A stretch of DNA of 64,000 bases from Pedobacter xixiisoli (GTDB lineage: Bacteria > Bacteroidota > Bacteroidia > Sphingobacteriales > Sphingobacteriaceae): contig NZ_OCMT01000001.1 in the NCBI RefSeq assembly GCF_900215335.1, positions 744,001 to 808,000 on the forward strand, in the 5' to 3' direction. Each line of letters starts with the position of its first letter. Position 1 is the first letter of the stretch. Below are positions 42,771 to 50,188 of the stretch, one piece after another. The translations under genes were made by a program, and so were the position numbers. The notes under the pieces are model-generated. The model saw nothing but the letters and a program-made list of their open reading frames with translations. It made no database searches and was not told where the DNA came from.

Positions 42771-45695
42771 ATGCAGGAAAGAGAAGATGATATAAAACTT
42801 GAGCTCAATTATGATAAGCTGTTGCCTGTCATCAAAAAAGGAAACTCAAAGCGCTTAACACCTCAAATTCATCCTGCAAATTTGGTGCTCGTTTTCAGTC
42901 GCCACCGCCACTACCGCCATTTGGTAATAGAATTGGTAAGTGCCGAGCAGACCAAGCACGGAAAACTCAAAAATCCACTGCAAGTGGTAGATCCGCTAGA
43001 CCTGATTTGGAAAACTGAAGATCAACAGGAACTGAAATTTTTTGCTGCGGTAAGTAAGTTCAAAAACCATTATCAAGAAAGCCAAGCAGTTTCGGATGTA
43101 GAGGCATTAAAAGCAATAGTGGTTAATCCTCTAAAGCTACCAGTTTACCTGCACGACGAGAAAGTTTCTGCGAGTGTAAACGCCAGTTCTGTGGTTGGTA
43201 TTGATTTGTCTGTACTGAAACCAGATTTTGAACTGAATGTAGATGAAAGGGCAGACCAATTTGCCATAGAAGGTGTTTTACATTTAAACGGTAAATCCTT
43301 TGCGCTAGAAACTGTGGAATTGCGTTATCAGTATTTTGTACAGATTAAGCAACAGTTATACCTCGTTAAAGATCCATTTTTTCTTTCGCTAATTGATTTT
43401 TTTAAACAACATCGCAACCAATTGGTGTTGGAACGAGAGTTATACGAAGATTTCCAAGAAAACATTCTCGAAGCGTTGGAAGAGAAAGTGAAAATTAATT
43501 ATTCGTTTCTGAAACCTGCTACCAAAAATCAAATGGTAGAACAAGGTTTTGATTTAGAAAACGAGCAACTCATTTATTTAACTGAGTCGGAAGATTATGT
43601 GCTGCTTACACCAGTAATGCGTTACGGAGCACTCGAAATTCCAATTATCTCCCAAAAACAAATCAAAGCGAAAGATAAGCGTGGACAAATGTTTACGCTA
43701 CAACGAGATGCGGAACGTGAACTACAATTCATTACCGATATCGCTAAGATGCATCCCTATTTTGAGGAACAGGCCGTTGAGTTTTCGGAGCAACGCCATG
43801 CTGATTGTTTTTACATGCATCGCAAACATTTTCTGTCGCCAGAATGGTTTTTAGAAGCTTTTGAAGCTTGGCGTAGTAAGGGAATTGCTATTTTAGGTTT
43901 TAACGGTTTGAAAGATAATCGCTTGAGTCCATTTAAAGCCAACATAGCTATCCATGTCATCAGTGGTATAGATTGGTTCGAAACCGCAATTAAGGTACAG
44001 TTCAACAAACAAACGGTATCGTTAAAGCATCTGCATAAGTCCATCAGAAACAAAAGTAAATTTGTGCCTTTGGATGATGGAACCATCGGAATCTTACCAG
44101 ATGAATGGCTGAAGAAGTTTGAAGGTTATTTTGGTGCTGCAGAAATCTCGGAAGAGACACTGCATACACCAAACATCAATTATTCGGCGGTAGAAGAACT
44201 GTATGAAGAAGCCTTGCTCAGCATCGACGCAAAAGAACGTTTACAGCTTTATCGCTCTAAATTGGCAAGTTTCGAACATATCGATCAAACCGAAGTGCCA
44301 AGCACATTAAATACAACTTTACGCGGCTACCAAAAAGAAGGACTGAATTGGTTGAACTTTTTAGATACTTTCAATTTTGGCGGTTGTTTAGCGGATGATA
44401 TGGGCTTGGGTAAAACGATACAGATTTTAGCGTTTATCCTTTCTCAACAGGAAAAAGTAGATCGAAACACCAATTTGATTGTGGTGCCAGCATCGTTGGT
44501 GTTCAATTGGCAACAGGAGATTAAGAAGTTTGCGCCAACGCTAAAAGTAACTACCATTTATGGTGCTAATCGGGTAAAACAACTGAAAGGTTTCGATAAA
44601 TATCAGGTGGTGCTTACCTCTTATGGTACTTTACTGGCAGATGTAGCTTGGTTAAAGGAATATCACTTCAATTATATTTTCTTAGATGAATCTCAGTTGA
44701 TTAAAAATCCAGATTCGCAGCGTTATAAGGCAGTTAGGCTATTGCAATCAAGAAATAAAGTTGTGCTTACAGGTACGCCAATAGAAAATAATACTTTCGA
44801 TCTATATGGTCAGCTCTCTTTTGCTTGTACTGGCTTATTGGGAAATAGAGAACATTTCAGACAGCAATATTCTGTACCAATAGACCAATTTAACGATGCC
44901 AAGCGAGCAGAAGAACTGCAACAGCGTATTAAACCTTTTATTCTGCGTAGAACGAAGGCCCAAGTTGCTCAGGAACTGCCCGATAAAACTGAAATGGTGA
45001 TTTACTGCGAAATGGGGCAGAAGCAAAGGGAAATTTACGAGAGCTGTCGCAACGAAATCAGGGATTACTTGATGGGGCGTTCGGAAGACGAATTGACCAA
45101 AAGTAGTATGCATGTGCTGCAAGGCATCACCAAATTGAGACAAATCTGCAATTCTCCAGCATTGCTCAGTAAAGAAACTTTCTACGACAATGCTTCAGCT
45201 AAAATGGATGTGTTGTTGGAGCAGATTGAAAGTAAAGCGCCTTACCATAAAATATTGGTTTTTTCTCAGTTTGTGGGGATGCTGAACTTAGTGAAGGAAG
45301 CCTTGGAAGAGCGCAATATTCGTTTTGTCTATTTAAGCGGGCAGACCAAAAACCGAGAAGCTGTAGTCAACTCGTTTCAACAGGACGAAGAAATGAGGGT
45401 TTTCCTGATCAGTTTAAAAGCAGGAGGAGTGGGGCTAAACCTTACCGAAGCAGATTATGTTTTTCTCATCGATCCTTGGTGGAATCCAGCGGTAGAAAAT
45501 CAGGCAATAGATAGAACCTATCGCATTGGTCAGCATAAAAACGTAATGGCGGTGAGGCTGATCTGTCCAGATACCATCGAGGAGAAAATCATGCTGATGC
45601 AAGAGAAAAAGAAAGAACTCGTTACCGATCTCATCAAAACGGAAACTTCTATTTTTAAATCGCTTTCTAAGGATGATTTATTGAGGTTGATTTAA
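42771..45695 (+). CDS. SNF2-family DEAD/DEAH helicase
   Basis: A 974-residue protein. The C-terminal half is a complete SNF2 ATPase: Walker A DDMGLGKTIQ with K548, a DESQ box in place of DEAH, LTGTPIEN (motif III), and in the second RecA fold ILVFSQFVGML, GVGLNLTEADYVFLIDPWWNPAVENQAIDRTYRIGQ (motifs V and VI). The N-terminal 500 residues lack a motif I can name, although the length and style match bacterial SNF2 proteins associated with RNA-polymerase recycling or DNA remodelling. It has its own promoter and no partner gene. No nuclease or methylase is adjacent, so there is no reason to call it defence-related. Confidence 0.9.
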   Translation: MQEREDDIKLELNYDKLLPVIKKGNSKRLTPQIHPANLVLVFSRHRHYRHLVIELVSAEQTKHGKLKNPLQVVDPLDLIWKTEDQQELKFFAAVSKFKNHYQESQAVSDVEALKAIVVNPLKLPVYLHDEKVSASVNASSVVGIDLSVLKPDFELNVDERADQFAIEGVLHLNGKSFALETVELRYQYFVQIKQQLYLVKDPFFLSLIDFFKQHRNQLVLERELYEDFQENILEALEEKVKINYSFLKPATKNQMVEQGFDLENEQLIYLTESEDYVLLTPVMRYGALEIPIISQKQIKAKDKRGQMFTLQRDAERELQFITDIAKMHPYFEEQAVEFSEQRHADCFYMHRKHFLSPEWFLEAFEAWRSKGIAILGFNGLKDNRLSPFKANIAIHVISGIDWFETAIKVQFNKQTVSLKHLHKSIRNKSKFVPLDDGTIGILPDEWLKKFEGYFGAAEISEETLHTPNINYSAVEELYEEALLSIDAKERLQLYRSKLASFEHIDQTEVPSTLNTTLRGYQKEGLNWLNFLDTFNFGGCLADDMGLGKTIQILAFILSQQEKVDRNTNLIVVPASLVFNWQQEIKKFAPTLKVTTIYGANRVKQLKGFDKYQVVLTSYGTLLADVAWLKEYHFNYIFLDESQLIKNPDSQRYKAVRLLQSRNKVVLTGTPIENNTFDLYGQLSFACTGLLGNREHFRQQYSVPIDQFNDAKRAEELQQRIKPFILRRTKAQVAQELPDKTEMVIYCEMGQKQREIYESCRNEIRDYLMGRSEDELTKSSMHVLQGITKLRQICNSPALLSKETFYDNASAKMDVLLEQIESKAPYHKILVFSQFVGMLNLVKEALEERNIRFVYLSGQTKNREAVVNSFQQDEEMRVFLISLKAGGVGLNLTEADYVFLIDPWWNPAVENQAIDRTYRIGQHKNVMAVRLICPDTIEEKIMLMQEKKKELVTDLIKTETSIFKSLSKDDLLRLI

Positions 45696-45789
45696 TGACC
45701 AATGGATCAGTAATTAATAACCAATGACAAATGAACTAATGAACAGTTTTCCTGACCCCTGATTACTAATTCCTGATCCCTCAATATCT

Positions 45790-45805
45790 ACGCTAACGTT
45801 TCCGT
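45790..45805. promoter_or_regulatory. Operator-like palindrome upstream of uxuA
   Basis: ACGCTAACGTTTCCGT differs from the susC site by two bases and from the GH2 site by two. It lies 75 nt upstream of the uxuA start, with a TATACTTG (45849-45856) between that approximates the -7 element. This links uronate catabolism to the polysaccharide locus. Confidence 0.55.
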
Positions 45806-45879
45806 AACTATTTTAGCTGAGGTATCATTTTAAATATTCTAAAATATGTATACTTGAACTATCCATTTATAAATAGCAA

Positions 45880-47055
45880 ATGAGTAACCAAAAACATAAA
45901 CTATTACAAACTTGGCGTTGGTACGGTCCAAACGACCCAGTATCATTACAAGACGTTAGACAGGCTGGGGCTTCAGGTATCGTAAGCGCATTACATCATA
46001 TCCCACATGGCGATGTTTGGCCTTTAGAAGATATCAAGGAACGCAAAGCGATTATAGAAGCAGCAGGTTTAACTTGGAGCGTGGTAGAAAGTGTACCCGT
46101 TCACGAAGCAATAAAAACACGCAGAGCTGATGCTGGTAAATACATCGAAAATTACAACCAATCTTTACGGAATTTGGCGGCTTGTGGCCTAAAAACCATC
46201 TGCTACAACTTTATGCCAGTACTAGATTGGACACGTACGCAATTAGACTTAGAAATGCCAAATGGTGCCAAAGCACTATATTTCAACTGGACTGATTTAG
46301 CCATTTTCGATATCTATATTTTGGAAAGGGAAGATGCCGCCGCTGATTTTCCGGCAGGAATTTTAGAAAAAGCAAAAGCTAAATTTGCTGCAATGAGCCA
46401 AGAGGAGATTGATTTCTTAAGAATCAACGTATTAATGGGGATTCCTAACGAGAAAGAAATCGAATTAGAAACGCTTAGAGCAAGTATCAACGAATACAAA
46501 GCTATTGGTCATGATGGTTTGAGAGATAACTTGGCTTGGTTTCTATCGAGCATTGCAGAGACTTGTACAGAACTAGGTATCAAGATGACGATACATCCAG
46601 ATGATCCGCCGTATCCAATTTTGGGCTTGCCTCGCATCGCCAGTACAAAGGAAGATTTTTTAGATATTTTAAAAAGGGTAGACCAACCATTTAACGGCAT
46701 TTGCTATTGCACGGGTTCGCTTGGTGCTGGCACCAAAAATAACTTAGTAGAGATTTTTGAGGCAGTTAAGGAGCGTGTTTACTTCTTACATCTACGTAAC
46801 GTAACCAAGGATGAAGAAGGTAATTTTTACGAAGCTGACCACTTGGGTGGCGATGTAAATATGTACGAAGTGATGAAAGTAGTAGCTGCCGAAAATGCTA
46901 AACGTAGCGAACCTATCCCATTTAGGCCAGATCACGGTCACCAAATGTTAGATGATTTGAACAAAGTTACGAACCCAGGTTACTCAGCCATAGGTCGTTT
47001 ACGTGGCTTGGCAGAATTACGTGGCTTAGAATTAGGGGTGACTGGAAATTATTAG
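45880..47055 (+). CDS. uxuA: Mannonate dehydratase
   Basis: A 391-residue protein, close to the family's usual length. The start QTWRWYGPNDPVSLQDVRQAGASGIVSALHHIPHGDVW (in pieces) is a signature of UxuA, and CYNFMPVLDWTRT, MTIHPDDPPYPILGLPRI, FLHLRNV and RPDHGHQMLDD mark the TIM-barrel and metal site. It converts D-mannonate to 2-keto-3-deoxygluconate in the cytoplasm, the third step of glucuronate breakdown. UxuB, UxaC and KDG kinase genes are not adjacent. Sharing an upstream palindrome with the polysaccharide locus fits joint regulation. It is followed by tRNA-Arg. Confidence 0.96.
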   Translation: MSNQKHKLLQTWRWYGPNDPVSLQDVRQAGASGIVSALHHIPHGDVWPLEDIKERKAIIEAAGLTWSVVESVPVHEAIKTRRADAGKYIENYNQSLRNLAACGLKTICYNFMPVLDWTRTQLDLEMPNGAKALYFNWTDLAIFDIYILEREDAAADFPAGILEKAKAKFAAMSQEEIDFLRINVLMGIPNEKEIELETLRASINEYKAIGHDGLRDNLAWFLSSIAETCTELGIKMTIHPDDPPYPILGLPRIASTKEDFLDILKRVDQPFNGICYCTGSLGAGTKNNLVEIFEAVKERVYFLHLRNVTKDEEGNFYEADHLGGDVNMYEVMKVVAAENAKRSEPIPFRPDHGHQMLDDLNKVTNPGYSAIGRLRGLAELRGLELGVTGNY

Positions 47056-47098
47056 AAAAGAAATTTTCATTTTTTTTTAGTTTATCTGTAGGAAATTA

Positions 47099-47106
47099 TA
47101 TCTTTG
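47099..47106 (+). promoter_or_regulatory. Bacteroidota -7 element of tRNA-Arg
   Basis: TATCTTTG matches TAnnTTTG and lies 45 nt before the mature tRNA 5' end. It is followed by CACCACC as at the SNF2 promoter. Confidence 0.6.
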
Positions 47107-47151
47107 CACCACCATAAGAAAAACGGATAATTATTTGTTTTCCTTATAAGG

Positions 47152-47225
47152 GCCTCCATAGCTCAGCTGGATAGAGCACCGGTTTTCTAAACCGTAGGTC
47201 ACAGGTTCGAATCCTGTTGGGGGTA
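47152..47225 (+). tRNA. tRNA-Arg (anticodon TCT)
   Basis: A 74-nt cloverleaf: acceptor GCCTCCA pairs with TGGGGGT (two G-T pairs), D stem GCTC/GAGC, anticodon loop TTTCTAA with anticodon TCT reading AGA, T arm ACAGG-TTCGAAT-CCTGT, discriminator A. CCA is not encoded. Its 3' end forms one copy of the 15-bp repeat that bounds the integrative element, so the insertion left the tRNA intact. Confidence 0.95.
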
Positions 47226-47226
47226 C
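47212..47226. repeat. attL of the tRNA-Arg element
   Basis: TCCTGTTGGGGGTAC covers the end of the tRNA T arm, the acceptor strand and the following base. The same 15 bases occur at 55363-55377, past the integrase gene. It is the direct repeat expected from site-specific insertion into a tRNA 3' end. Confidence 0.88.
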
Positions 47227-47263
47227 AAAAAATCCTCTCTAGTAACTCTAGAGAGGATTTTTT
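47227..47263 (+). terminator. tRNA-Arg terminator carried by the element
   Basis: Arms AAAAAATCCTCTCTAG (47227-47242) and CTAGAGAGGATTTTTT (47248-47263) pair perfectly over 16 bp with loop TAACT and end in U. It starts right after the attL core, inside the element, and so replaces the tRNA gene's former terminator. Confidence 0.88.
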
Positions 47264-47323
47264 ATTTTTAGGGTACGGTTTAAGGTACAATTTTTTATTT
47301 ATCCGACTACTTCCGTAATTTCT

Positions 47324-47791
47324 TCATTTCGTTTTTCCAAACAGTTTATTAATTTGTTTTACTGTGTAAAGGTTTGTATAACCAACAATAGCAGTCTCGC
47401 TATCCGATGTTGAATGAGCAATTTTAACAACCTTTCCACCCAGAAATTTGCTAAATCTTAATATTAAATAACCGTCCCCAATATTCAACAACATGGCCTC
47501 TTCTGGCATTTTAGAAAATCCTTCCTCCAAGTAGCTATACAGAGTGTTAAAATCTTCTGTAGACTTTATTTTAAAATCCTTCCAAACTTCAATTTTACTA
47601 AATTTAGTATCCAAGTATCTAAATAAATAAGTATCATCTTCATATCTGTAACACTCCATAGTCAAAGTAATTGCTCCACCGGGTGCAATCTTACCAACAA
47701 TTTCCTTTTTTGCTACTTCGATTTTTTTTATTTGACTGAACGCCGTAAGGCTTAATACAGCAAAGATAATCGTCAATTTTAATCTATTCAT
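47324..47791 (-). CDS. Small secreted protein, element cargo
   Basis: A 155-residue protein with a signal peptide (IIFAVLSLTAFSQ). The mature part has no cysteine lipobox and no motif that I know; it mixes strands and helices (GGAITLTMECYRYEDDTYLFRYLDTKFSK, SKMPEEAMLLNIGDGYLILRFSKF). It is the outermost cargo gene at the attL side and is divergent from an XRE regulator, with three palindromes in the shared 101-nt gap, so the regulator probably controls it. Function unknown. Confidence 0.6.
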   Translation of the reverse strand: MNRLKLTIIFAVLSLTAFSQIKKIEVAKKEIVGKIAPGGAITLTMECYRYEDDTYLFRYLDTKFSKIEVWKDFKIKSTEDFNTLYSYLEEGFSKMPEEAMLLNIGDGYLILRFSKFLGGKVVKIAHSTSDSETAIVGYTNLYTVKQINKLFGKTK

Positions 47792-47826
47792 AATATAAAT
47801 TTTTATCGAAAATAATAAAAATTATC

Positions 47827-47889
47827 TCACTTATAAGTGATTGTGTTTTTTTCTCATTAAAGTGATTTTGCTACACTAATGTATTAGTG
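47827..47889. promoter_or_regulatory. Three palindromic operators for the XRE regulator
   Basis: TCACTTATAAGTGA (47827-47840, perfect), TCATTAAAGTGA (47854-47865, imperfect) and CACTAA-TGTA-TTAGTG (47874-47889) share the half-site TCACT/AGTGA. The last ends 3 nt before the ATG of the regulator gene. The layout is that of an autoregulated control protein. Confidence 0.6.
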
Positions 47890-47892
47890 AGA

Positions 47893-48120
47893 ATGAGCGT
47901 ATCAATTGATGATTATGTAATAGCAAAAGTTAAGGAGTTAAGGCTGAAAAAAGGCTTTAGCCAAATCTATATTGCTAATGAATTAAATGTCTCCGTTGGC
48001 TTTATTGGGATGGTAGAGAGTTCCAAATATACTAATCACTATAATTTAAAACATCTCAATAAATTGGCGATTGTTTTAGGGTGTAGCCCAAGAGATTTTT
48101 TACCAGAAAAACCTCTGTGA
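47893..48120 (+). CDS. Small XRE-family regulator (C-protein-like)
   Basis: A 75-residue protein that is nearly all helix-turn-helix: VIAKVKELRLKKGFSQIYIANELNVSVGFIGMVESSK, with a C-terminal helix NLKHLNKLAIVLGCSPRDF. Size and form match control proteins of restriction-modification systems and small phage or plasmid repressors. The ATG at 47893 is preferred to a GTG two codons earlier, which lies in the operator. It is the only element gene on the + strand. Operators directly upstream suggest autoregulation. Confidence 0.8.
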   Translation: MSVSIDDYVIAKVKELRLKKGFSQIYIANELNVSVGFIGMVESSKYTNHYNLKHLNKLAIVLGCSPRDFLPEKPL

Positions 48121-48133
48121 TTTTTGTAATGAT

Positions 48134-48829
48134 TTAACTGGGGTAAACTTTGAAAAACACAATTAATTCTTGAGTGATTGGGTCGTTTTCATCTTTGTTT
48201 ACTAATATTTGTCTTAAACCATAAAAGAGTACAGCATAAAAAAATGACCTTAAATTATTTTCAAGTCTTTTTTTTATTGGATTGTTGCTGTCTAGCTGGT
48301 TAATTTGCTCTTTTAAAAGTATTAGACTATCTCTAAGATAAAACATGTACGTCAGCTCTGGAGCTCCTTTAATATGGTCAATTTTATAGTTAGATGCATA
48401 GACACAGAATTTAAAAAAGCCTCTATGTCCCGTTTCATTAGCCCCTCCACCAGCAGGCTTCTGAAAAATAAAGGCATCTAAATCTTTCATAAATCGTTCA
48501 TAGAACATCAAAACGTATTCCGCATCCATCTTTTGAGTTTGAATTTTATTTAATTTAGCCTGCTCTTCTCCATCTATTTTTAATTGTTTGTTTGCTTCTA
48601 GCTGCTTGTTAAACGCGAGGTAAAGAAAGATAATTGATACAATAGTCAAAAGAGGGCTTACTATTCCACTAATGGAAGTCACTATATCAGATGTTTTATC
48701 TCCTAAACTAAAGGAGTATGCTTGTGCCGGTAGTTGTAGTGTGTAAAGTGATACAATAGTGAGAAAAATGGTAATTAAGAAGCCTAAAAATAGATGCTTA
48801 AAATTCATAAATATAACTTGTTTTTTCAA
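48134..48829 (-). CDS. Two-helix membrane protein, element cargo
   Basis: A 231-residue protein with two membrane helices (about 12-34 and 52-72), a short coiled coil (NKQLEANKQLKIDGEEQAKLNKIQ) and a helical cytoplasmic part with GGANETGHRGFFKFCVYASNYK and RLENNLRSFFYAVLFYGLRQIL. The layout recalls putative abortive-infection membrane proteins of the putAbiC type, but the resemblance is weak and I would not assign it. It is convergent with the XRE gene and separated by 464 nt from the next cargo gene, so it is probably a separate module. Confidence 0.6.
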   Translation of the reverse strand: MKKQVIFMNFKHLFLGFLITIFLTIVSLYTLQLPAQAYSFSLGDKTSDIVTSISGIVSPLLTIVSIIFLYLAFNKQLEANKQLKIDGEEQAKLNKIQTQKMDAEYVLMFYERFMKDLDAFIFQKPAGGGANETGHRGFFKFCVYASNYKIDHIKGAPELTYMFYLRDSLILLKEQINQLDSNNPIKKRLENNLRSFFYAVLFYGLRQILVNKDENDPITQELIVFFKVYPS

Positions 48830-49293
48830 TCTGTAATTAAAGAACTAAGATATTAAAAATGTTCTTTTCGTTTTAAGCCCTCAAGTCTTAAACGTTTTCC
48901 AACATTTGTTTTATCTCGTCCAAGTTAAATAGTTTTTAACGCTCGCTACGAGTTTAATTTGTTTACAAATGTTGGCGTTTGAAAATTCTAGTTTTTTAGT
49001 ATGTATTGATAAGCCAATAAAATGCCCCCTTTGCGGCAAATAGCTAATACTTAAATAAACAAGGGTTTAAAATCATTTTATTTCTGGTACTACGTTGTAG
49101 AACCATTTGGGTATTCCCGTATGTTTAATTAGCAGCGTAATAATTTGCAACTCAAATCCTAATTAAAACTTGAATTTTGAATTACGTATAAGACCTAATT
49201 AAATGTTGGTGGTTAAAAATCAAGACGTACAATAAACAATAATCTCAAAAAGATTTATCTCATTAGCAGAATAGTGTGTAAAGGAAGGAATAA
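48830..49293. other. 464-nt intergenic region with a foldable segment
   Basis: No convincing gene is seen on either strand. CCAACATTTGT (48899-48909) and ACAAATGTTGG (48965-48975) are exact complements, and CTCGT/ACGAG (near 48915 and 48947) can pair inside them, giving a stem-loop of about 75 nt. It might be a structured RNA, a recombination site or a decayed gene; it should also hold the promoter for the membrane-protein gene at 48829. Confidence 0.4.
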
Positions 49294-49854
49294 CTATCCT
49301 TTATACTTAAATAACGTGCTTATAATTTCGGTTTTTAAATTAGTATGGAAGACTAAAATCAATTCATCAAATTTGGGTTCATGAGACAATTTAACTCCAT
49401 TATCAAATACAGTCTCAGATATGTGTTGTTGAAAATTGTCTAATTTACTTAAGACAGTATTGTAAAGACTGTTGTCAACTGCTAGAAGTAAATCTACGAA
49501 CTTCATTCGTAGGCTTATAAACTCGTCCGCAATTTTATCATTGATAATTGATTTTTGCTCGTCCGAAATATTATCTGCCTTAAATTCATTTAGCAAGGGT
49601 ATTGTGTTCTCAAAGAAACTATAAAGGTGTTTTAAGCTGTGGTCTAAAACTAATACCTTGAGAGATTGGAAATTTCTATCTTTTTCTTTATCCGCCGCCT
49701 GACTTTGGCTGTTATATTTAAAGATGTAACGGGTAAAATATAAGCTGCATCCAGCAATAACAATTGTGGCAATCTTATGTATAATGTCGATGCTACTTTT
49801 CAATAATTCCTTGTCTATTGTTTTTAACGATGTTATAATATCCTTACACGACAT
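49294..49854 (-). CDS. Membrane protein of the GHKL-STAS operon
   Basis: A 186-residue protein with one clear membrane helix near the N-terminus (IIHKIATIVIAGCSLYFTRYIF) and a long helical cytoplasmic or periplasmic part (HSLKHLYSFFENTIPLLNEFKAD). The ATG at 49854 lies one base after the stop of the STAS-like gene; a TTG at 49863 would overlap it. It is the last of three tightly packed genes. No known family is recognised. As the membrane member of a switch-like operon it could be the effector or the sensor. Confidence 0.65.
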   Translation of the reverse strand: MSCKDIITSLKTIDKELLKSSIDIIHKIATIVIAGCSLYFTRYIFKYNSQSQAADKEKDRNFQSLKVLVLDHSLKHLYSFFENTIPLLNEFKADNISDEQKSIINDKIADEFISLRMKFVDLLLAVDNSLYNTVLSKLDNFQQHISETVFDNGVKLSHEPKFDELILVFHTNLKTEIISTLFKYKG

Positions 49855-49855
49855 G

Positions 49856-50188
49856 TTATCCAATTGCCGTGTTATTTCTCAAAATTCTTTCAATTGCTTC
49901 ATGAAGCGGCTTTTGATATTTATATTCTCCCAAAGACTTAAACTTGAACTTTTCTAAGAACTTATCACGTCCAAGTTTAATTACGACATTTAAAAATAAT
50001 TCTTCAAAGAAAGATGGGATTATTGAATATATATTGTCCGGTATAATAACGATAACTTCGCTATTATTCGCTTCAATTTCATCAATCATGCTTCTTTCTC
50101 TAACATCAAGACCTCTATCCCTCCCTGTAAAAACCTTTGAGCCTTGCGTCCTGAAATCCTCTAAATCAATAGTGTTGTTGCTAGCCAT
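49856..50188 (-). CDS. STAS-like (DUF4325-type) protein
   Basis: A 110-residue protein. VFTGRDRGLDVRERSMIDEI, then SEVIVIIPDNIYSIIPSFFEELFLNVV, matches the STAS-like DUF4325 pattern, a relative of anti-sigma-factor antagonists such as SpoIIAA. In those, a Ser or Thr before the central helix is phosphorylated by a GHKL kinase; S56/S59-type serines (IIPSF) lie at the equivalent place here. The ATG at 50188 overlaps the end of the GHKL gene by 8 nt (ATGGCTAG), so translation is coupled; an ATG farther upstream would overlap more and is unlikely. Its partner is almost surely the GHKL protein. Confidence 0.78.
   Translation of the reverse strand: MASNNTIDLEDFRTQGSKVFTGRDRGLDVRERSMIDEIEANNSEVIVIIPDNIYSIIPSFFEELFLNVVIKLGRDKFLEKFKFKSLGEYKYQKPLHEAIERILRNNTAIG

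Noticed and set aside
42771..45695. SNF2 helicase as part of a DISARM-like or other defence system
   Set aside because: No methylase, nuclease or other defence partner adjoins it; its neighbours are lipoprotein and metabolic genes.
48899..48975. Integron attC-like site
   Set aside because: The arms pair, but the right core reads GTTGGCG, not GTTRRRY, and the left core lacks RYYYAAC; no integron integrase is present.
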